NCBI GenBank assembly: GCA_947652605.1
Contig: OX393577.1
Coordinates: 50,877,494 to 50,941,493, forward strand
Origin: Elmis aenea
Taxonomy: Eukaryota > Arthropoda > Insecta > Coleoptera > Elmidae
Length of the DNA stretch: 64,000 nt
Reading direction: 5' to 3'
A program made the translations under genes and the position numbers. The notes under the pieces are model-generated. The model saw only the letters and a list, made by a program, of their open reading frames with translations, was not told the DNA's origin and did no database searches. Shown one piece after another: positions 57,447 through 64,000 of this stretch (the first letter of the stretch is position 1; every line of letters starts with the position of its first letter).

Positions 57447-58964
57447 CAGGGTGTCCCAGCCAAGACGAATTATTCTATAGCTCTGTTATTATAAATAATA
57501 TTAAAAAAAGTTAAATATAAAAGTTATTTGTAATCATTTACTACATAACCTAAAATTATTTTCAACTATACAGTGTTTTGTTTTTGCGCTCTGATACCAA
57601 ACATAGTTTTTTTATACGGAACACCCTGTATATTTTGTAATTTTTGGATGTAAAATTAAATTCTCGTTCAAAAATATTTTAGATTGTTTATGTCTAAAAT
57701 GAACCGTTTTTGAGTTATTAACGTTTTTTTGAAAATTTTGACAGATGCAGACCTTTATAAAAATATTTATATTTATTAACATAACAACACCAGAGCAATT
57801 TACTCTCGTAATTTATTAGACAATAGTGTCGTAGTGATTGTTGATTGATTAAACTTTTAAAATAATATACAGGGTGTTCGTTTTACTCGGTCCATTTCGC
57901 TAAACTTTAAACGCATTTAAGTTATTTTTTTTAAATGGAACACCCTATATATTTTTACATTTTCTTATAGAAAATTTAATTATCTTCCAAAGTTATTAAG
58001 CATGTTTTATGTCTAAATATAATATTTTTGAAGTTATTTTGTTTCTTATGTTTACTAGCGAGTATTTTACCTAAAATATCGGTAGTAGCCTTTGAAAATT
58101 GAAAACAATTTGTATGAACTGTCAACCAAAACACTTAATCGGCACAATTTTCACTATTATGCCATAAAAATCCATATTTTTTAAGAGTTGTAGATACACA
58201 GCATAAATGGCAGCAAATAACTCTTAAAAAATATAGATTTTTAATGGCATAATAGTGAAAATTGTGCCGATTAGGTGTTTTGGTTGACAGTTCATACAAA
58301 TTGTTTTCAATTTTCAAAGGCTACTACCGATATTTTAGGTAAATTACTCGCAAATAAACATAAGAAATGAAATAACTTCAAAAATATTATATTTAGACAT
58401 AAAACATGCTTAATAACTTTGGAAGATAATTAAATTTTCTACAAAAAAATGTAAAAATATATAGGGTGTTCCATTAAAAAAAAATTACTTACATACGTTT
58501 AAAGTTTAGCGAAATGGACCGAGTAAAACGAACACCCTGTATATTATTTTAAAAGTTTAACCAATCAACAATCACTACCACACTATTGTCTAATAAATTA
58601 CGAGAGTAAATTGCTCTGGTGTTGTTATGTTAATAAATATAAATATTTTTATAAAGGTCTGCATCTGTCAAAATTTTCAAAAAAACGTTAATAACTCAAA
58701 AACGGTTCATTTTAGACATAAACAACCTATAATAATTTTGAAAGAAAATTTAATTTTACATCCAAAAATTACAAAATATACAGGGCGTTCCATATAAAAA
58801 AACTATGTTTGGTATCAGAGCGCAAAAACGAAACACTGTGTATAGTTGAAAATAATTTTAGGTTATGTAGTAAATTATTACAAACAACTTTCATATTTAA
58901 CTTTTTTTAATATTATCACTAATAACAGAGCTATCGAATAATTCGTCTTGGCTGGGACACCCTG
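57447..58964. mobile_element. 1.5-kb foldback, CAGGGTGTCCCAGCC ends
   Basis: TA-CAGGGTGTCCCAGCCAAGAC at the left and GTCTTGGCTGGGACACCCTG-TA at the right. The arms (to about 57869 and from 58540) are nearly perfect. A second foldback occupies the centre. Internal copies of ACACCCTGTATA (57620) and TATACAGGGCGTTCC (58780) suggest further small ends inside the arms. Confidence 0.92.
57870..58539. mobile_element. Foldback nested in a foldback, CAGGGTGTTCGTTTT ends
   Basis: TA-CAGGGTGTTCGTTTTACTCG at the left and CGAGTAAAACGAACACCCTG-TA at the right. The arms pair almost to the centre, where CGGCACAATTTTCACTATTA is mirrored around a loop near 58190. The whole structure is a palindrome within a palindrome. 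Confidence 0.92.
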
Positions 58965-60301
58965 TACATATATATTTTTTTAGATTGTATACGTGTTTTA
59001 AGAATGAAATTGGGTCAGTTTTATAGTAGTCTATTACCGCAACGTATATTTTTTTTTTTTTTTTTTAATATTTGGTAGAGTTACAGTGCAAAGCAACGCT
59101 GTAGGAGTAAACATGTAACATGATACAATCTCTTTCGAATCATCACGATTTGAGAACGTTAGCAAATACTTTGAACTGAAACTATCATTAAAAAAAGCGT
59201 CCCATTATGTACATTGTTGTAATTTGCTAATAGTTGATGACTTTTATTTGTTTTAAATAATTCGCGAACGAACTTATCGATTTTTATACAATGCCATTAT
59301 GTAAGGGATAAAAGTTTACTCCAATAAAAGTGCTATCACGTTTTGGATCATATAGTTCGTTATATATTAGACAATAATATTTATATTGAAATTTTATTAC
59401 AGTCAATAAAATTTGTTCGTTCATCCGTGTCTGTAATATTATAATTAATTTCCTTTAAGATGTAGGTGTATCTAGTACTGGCATACTTTAAAATTAAGGA
59501 AAAGATTGTTGAATTACTTGTATCCCGATTACGTTTATAAAATATCGTGCTTTGAAATTTATTTTTAATCATATATCATTTATGTAATGTTTCAATTTCT
59601 CAAGATGTACATCTATTATATCAATAAAATGGAAATTGATCTTGCGGCAAAATTAAACAGGGTGTTCCAAATTTGAAGCTCAATTGGAGATCTCGCATAT
59701 CTTAAAAGCTAGGAGGTTACTCAAATTGGGACAAAGCTGCGAATTTGGTGCTCAATACAAATATGAAATTAATATGTTCCTGTTTAATTCAGAAGTTACT
59801 AAAATATACATTTAGTTTTTTGCTTGATTTCCCTAATGCTATTTTCATTTGATTTAAATTCAGCACAAAATAACGCAACTTTGCCCCTGCATATTTTACA
59901 AAGAAAGAAAATCAAAATTAAATAAACAATTTTTAATTTTATAGTTCCTTGGATAATTTTTATGTAGATATTTAAAAAACCGTGTGAATTGTTAAAATAA
60001 CTCATGATGAAGCATGCCGAAAACAAATTAACGAGGGGCCCCGGTCTGTGCATCCCTGCTTTAGATGATCAACAACAATGAACAACTATTCAAAGCTAAT
60101 GTTTTTATTTATAAAATAATAGATAAGATAACTGTTCAAATTAAAAAACGCTTTTAGGGAATGCACTTCGTGAAAAACTACTTTGGTTTTCTTGAAACTA
60201 GAAACATTAAAAATATGTCAGAACTAGGTATATATTATTTTGGCGCTATTTTGGCGCAATGTTTACAACTTACAAAAAAATACCCGGAAGTTTTCTCAGT
60301 A
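58965..60301. other. No gene seen; one truncated repeat
   Basis: At 59658 a CAGGGTGTTCCAAATTTG end opens a fragment related to that at 17281. At about 60030-60054 the words GGGGCCCCGG and GCATCCCTG resemble a hAT right end without a partner. No supported coding frame. Confidence 0.5.
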
Positions 60302-61527
60302 CAGGGTGGGCAAATTTCAATGTTTTAATAGGGAATCTCGATAACTTTAACTATAAGTGGTATCAAAAAACGGACCGCGCATCCTTGATCTCTTTTTTCG
60401 AAAGAAAGTTAATGGTGAAAACTAAAATTGGTTATCGTCTTTCGTTTTCGAGTTATCGCCGATAACTCTATTTTTCGACCTTTCGTTTTATGACTGTATC
60501 TCGCTTGTTTATAAAAATAAACAAAAATAATTTTGACGTTCTACAGGCACTTTTTTGATAAGAATGCAGTGGCGTAGACAATTTTTCAAAAAAAATCCGA
60601 AATTCGAGTTGTGACATAAAGTTGTATTTTTTTTAATGGAACCCATAGTTGGCTTTGCCTTATTTAAATTCCTTATTTTTTTGTCATTCCAAATATATGA
60701 GGGTTGATGTATTTATTTTCAATAATACGCAAGTTACGTAGATTTTTAGTTTTTTTTTTAAAACAAAGTTATAGTAGGCTGTGAAAACAAAAACAAAACA
60801 GGTTGTAAAACCTTTTAAAACTCATTTGGTACAAGTTACGAAGGTTTTGTAATTTGTTGTTGTGATAAACATTACAAATATTTGAACATAAGATAAACTA
60901 CAATAAACTACATTACTGCAGATTCCGACTTTATCGTTGTTTCCTTATTTTTATATATTTATAATGATTATCACAACAACAAATTACAAAACTTTCGTAA
61001 CTTGTACCAAATGAGTTTTAAAAGGTTTTACACCTTGTTTTATTTTTGTTTTCACAGCCTACTATAATTTTGTTTTAAAAAAAAAATAAAAAATCTCCGT
61101 AACTTGCGTATTATTGAAAATAAATACATCAACCCTTATATATTTGGAATGACAAAAAAATAAGGAATTTAAATAGGTCATAGCCAACTATGGGTCCCAT
61201 TTAAAAAAATACAACTTTATGTCACAACTCGAATTTCGTTTTTTTTTTTTTAATTGACTACGCCACTGCATTCTTATCAAAAACGTGCCTGTAGAACGTC
61301 AAAGTTATTTTTCTTTATTTTCATAAACAAGCGAGATATAGTCATAAAACGAAAAGTCGAAAAATCGAGTTATCGGCGATAACTCGAAAACAAAAGACGA
61401 TAACCAATTTTAGTTTTCACCATTAACGTTTTCTCGAAAAAAGAGATCGAGTATGCGCGGTCCGTTTTTTGATACCTCTTATAGTTACCGAGATTCCCTA
61501 TTAAAACATCGAAATTTGCCCACCCTG
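60302..61527. mobile_element. 1.2-kb foldback, CAGGGTGGGCAAATTTC ends
   Basis: TA-CAGGGTGGGCAAATTTCAAT at the left and ATCGAAATTTGCCCACCCTG-TA at the right. The arms are about 580 bases each, nearly perfect, and meet around 60905-60960 (TTTGTAATTTGTTGTTGTGA and its inverse). No transposase. Confidence 0.92.
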
Positions 61528-61699
61528 TACAGTATGATGAGCAGTTTATTCACGTTATATCATTATAAAAAAAATATCTAACTGAAAATATGTCTATAAG
61601 CTATAAAAAAAATCAGAACTACTTATTTCTAAATACGCCCGCTTAGAAAGCGATTTTTCAGAAATGTATACCGTTTTCATTTTATTTTTTACTCTACAG

Positions 61700-61825
61700 G
61701 TGACTGTGGCTAGTGTTGAAAGGTCATTCAGCAAATTAAAAATCCTAAAAGATTACAAAAGATACTCAATTGGCCATCCAGGCTTAATAATCTTGCTAAT
61801 GGCCATTGACCATAAAGTACCATAA
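61700..61825 (+). pseudogene. hAT transposase C-terminal (dimerisation) relic
   Basis: After an acceptor-like ACAG the plus strand reads VTVASVERSFSKLKILKDYK, then YSIGHPGLIILLMAIDHKVP and a stop. This is the hAT dimerisation region (consensus VxSAERxFSxLKxIKTxLR...LxxLxxIE). The next codons after the stop (LISDFANMKTRI) still resemble the family. No upstream catalytic part was found. Confidence 0.75.
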
Positions 61826-62481
61826 AAAATGGAACTTATTAGTGATTTTGCAAACATGAAAACAAGAATCGAGAAATTTTAAAATCGGTGAGTTAATTAT
61901 AATGAATTTTCTCCCTTAACCAATTAGTAAATAATATGTGTACCGACTACCGAGTAACTGCAGGGTAAAATTAAAATATTTTATATTAGTATACCTACCA
62001 CGGTCAGGTGTGGTTTTTACATTGGTGCCTAATATTTCTAGCTACGCCACTGGTTACTAGTCTTCTTAATGCGATAAGGCATGATAATTAAAACAGCATT
62101 TGTATTCACTGCAGTCAACGTGTTTATTTGATATATTTATTCAATTTGAAATTAAACGTATAACATATAGATAGGTAACATAAATAAAAATATCGATCAT
62201 AACCCAAACATGTAATTCGTTTTAGTTCAAATCAATCATCGTAGATCAAATATTTACAAACCAAACTTAACCTACCGTCAACATTATGTTTTACTAATTA
62301 TCGTGTTCAATATTTAAGGCGTCTGTGTTGTTTATGTACAAAACGTACTTAAAACTGGCGAAAATCGTTTTGTATTGGAAAAAAATATAGCCAACAGTAA
62401 ATACCACAGTTTTTTTGTTGTTGTAAAAATAAAGAACCCATACGAACTAAAGCGTGTGTAAAAGATATAAAAGTGGAAACA
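61826..62481. other. Upstream region of the zinc-finger gene
   Basis: No gene is seen. TATAAAAG occurs at about 62466, only 16 bases before the ATG, too close to act as a TATA box for that start unless the first exon starts within the coding region. Confidence 0.4.
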
Positions 62482-63390
62482 ATGAACTCGGAGATAGAAG
62501 AATGTAAATTACAAATTAATTTAATTAAACCCGAGTATGTACAATCCAGAAGCAATAAATTTCGACTAGAAGATCTGTATGAAAGCACAGAACAAGTTAA
62601 ATGTGTAATTGGTGAAGAAAAAATTGAAATAAAAGAAGAAGAACCTTCGGGATATTCGAATAATCCAAGTGACGAGATACAATGTGCTACTAATAAAATA
62701 TCGATAAATAGTAAGAAAAATGAGAACAGTGATTATAAAACAGAAGAAATGAAATACTTCGATAAATTAGAGTGTATATTAGAAGACAGAATACTAATTA
62801 AAAATGATATTAATGACTTAAATATAGTGTCGAATGTATCAGATCACACTACGATGACTTGTAAATTAGCAATGCCACATGAGAGTGCAATTATTAATGA
62901 AGATAACATTTTAAACAACAGTAAAAATTGTTTATTTGAAGTGGTAGAAGTCGAATCAAAAAATGTTATGAACGAGTCAGATCAGGATTCAGATGTTCAT
63001 GTCAAGATTTACACTGGCAAAAAACCTTTTAAATGTGACATTTGTGGTATGAGTTTCAGTCGGAATGGCCAATTAAATGTTCACATTAGGACCCACACTG
63101 TTAAAAAACGTTGTAAATGTGACATTTGTGGAAAATGTTTAAGTACGAAAGGCAATTTGAAGATTCATATTAGGACCCACAATGGAGAAAAACCGTTTAC
63201 ATGTAACATTTGTGGGAGATGTTTCAATCATAAAAGCCATTTAAATAGTCATATTAGGACTCACTCTAGTGAAACACCGTTTAAATGTGACATTTGTGGA
63301 AAATATTTTAGTACGAAAGGCAATTTAAGGGGTCATATTAAGACCCACATTCGTAAATGCTATGATTGTGACATTTGTGGGAATTGTTAG
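62482..63390 (+). CDS. C2H2 zinc-finger protein, four intact fingers, truncated array
   Basis: A single-exon frame of 302 codons from ATG 62482. The first 180 residues are acidic and low in recognisable domains. Four C2H2 fingers follow at about 184-290: CDICGMSFSRNGQLNVHIRTH, CDICGKCLSTKGNLKIHIRTH, CNICGRCFNHKSHLNSHIRTH and CDICGKYFSTKGNLRGHIKTH, with TGEKPF-like linkers (TGKKPFK, NGEKPFT, SETPFK). It is probably a nuclear DNA-binding regulator, target unknown. A fifth finger opens CDICGNC and hits TAG at 63388. The homology continues past this stop with further damage, so the protein is truncated relative to its ancestor. No ZAD, BTB or SCAN domain is seen at the N-terminus. It could be a young paralogue or a decaying copy. 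Confidence 0.85.
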   Translation: MNSEIEECKLQINLIKPEYVQSRSNKFRLEDLYESTEQVKCVIGEEKIEIKEEEPSGYSNNPSDEIQCATNKISINSKKNENSDYKTEEMKYFDKLECILEDRILIKNDINDLNIVSNVSDHTTMTCKLAMPHESAIINEDNILNNSKNCLFEVVEVESKNVMNESDQDSDVHVKIYTGKKPFKCDICGMSFSRNGQLNVHIRTHTVKKRCKCDICGKCLSTKGNLKIHIRTHNGEKPFTCNICGRCFNHKSHLNSHIRTHSSETPFKCDICGKYFSTKGNLRGHIKTHIRKCYDCDICGNC

Positions 63391-63698
63391 TCATAATGCC
63401 GTTTAAGTGATCGTATTAGGATACACAGTGGTAAAAATCGTTTAAATATGACAGTTCTGGTAAAAGTTTAAGTCGGAATGACCAATTCACGTTCATATTA
63501 GGATCCACACGGGTGAAAAAACGTCATAAATGAGACATTTGTGGAAAAGGTTTTAATCAATATGGTAATTTAAATGTTCATATTCGAACCCACACTGATA
63601 AAAAATCGTTTAAATGTAACATTTGTGAAAAACATTTTAATTCCGGTAGCAGTTTAAATATCCATGTCTGGATAAAAATAGACATTTGTGACAAATAG
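63391..63698 (+). pseudogene. Decayed remainder of the zinc-finger array
   Basis: Finger 5 has lost its middle (a second stop, TAA) and the first His (DRIRIH for DHIRIH). Finger 6 has both zinc Cys replaced (KYDSSGKSLS) and then a frameshift, resuming as VHIRIHTGEKTS. Finger 7 has TGA in place of the first Cys (HK-stop-DICGKGF) but an intact NLNVHIRTH. Finger 8, CNICEKHFNSGSSLNIHV, is nearly intact and lacks the last His. Thus about four ancestral fingers lie beyond the present stop. Confidence 0.85.
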
Positions 63699-64000
63699 TA
63701 CAGTTACATTAGACATCTCCATAATCATGAGACAGCATATTGATAAAAAATCATTTAAACGACACATTTGTGATTGATGTTATAGTTGCTTGATCCATTG
63801 TGCTGCTATTGAAACATTAATAAACATGTTTTAAAAGGAAACCATATTTTTTAAAATATCTCTTAAAATTGGCGTAAAGATGCGTAAATATATGCTCAAT
63901 TTAAATCTGAAAAAAAAAAGTGACATGGCTTTCTTGGTTCAGAGGCTTTTGAGGAAATGCGAAAAAAAATTATGTTAGATTTTTTTTCAATTTTCTTTAC
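63699..64000. other. 3' flank of the zinc-finger gene
   Basis: It starts with further finger-like debris (CATTTGTG at about 63768) and contains AATAAA at about 63818, a possible polyadenylation signal. Nothing else is seen before the window ends. Confidence 0.4.

Overview
The window is nuclear DNA of an animal, almost certainly an insect. It is AT-rich, its genes have short GT-AG exons, and the space between exons is filled with nested DNA transposons. All recognisable genes are conserved eukaryotic ones. The species cannot be fixed from the sequence. There is no prokaryotic or organellar gene and no CRISPR array.

Layout: 1-10 kb is repeat-rich and holds no gene I can support, apart from an isolated signal-peptide exon on the minus strand (9993-10056). 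11.4-16 kb is a transposon nest: a P-like MITE, then a hAT-type element inserted in a piggyBac-like MITE and carrying two further foldback layers. 17.0-38.4 kb (minus strand) is one gene, Sec24 (A/B type), the cargo-selecting subunit of the COPII coat: 11 coding exons, 1284 codons. Its introns hold a piggyBac element with a nearly complete transposase, a four-layer nest (19.1-24.5 kb), and several hAT and piggyBac-like MITEs. Divergently transcribed from it is a beta-1,4-galactosyl/N-acetylgalactosaminyl-transferase gene (38.9-42.9 kb) with a one-base frameshift in exon 1.

From 43.6 to 48.2 kb there are foldback elements. Deoxycytidylate deaminase (DCTD) follows at 49.75-52.25 kb in four exons, with a tRNA-derived SINE in intron 2 and a piggyBac-like MITE in intron 3. 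On the opposite strand, BLOC1S5 (BLOC-1) is followed after only 14 bases by TMEM199/VMA12 (V-ATPase assembly). This looks like a dicistronic transcription unit of two endolysosomal genes. From 57 to 61.5 kb there are more large palindromic foldbacks. The window closes with a hAT transposase relic and a C2H2 zinc-finger gene (62.5-63.4 kb) whose finger array is decaying downstream of a premature stop.

The dominant theme is a set of elements ending in CAGGGTG...CACCCTG, usually next to TA, most of them long, nearly perfect palindromes. Their class (Tc1/mariner-like non-autonomous foldbacks) is inferred from the TA target and the ends only. Several insertions can be dated relative to each other because the window holds both filled and empty copies of the same target. 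Sec24 and the transferase (secretory pathway), and BLOC1S5 and TMEM199 (endolysosome), are housekeeping trafficking genes. DCTD serves dTMP synthesis.
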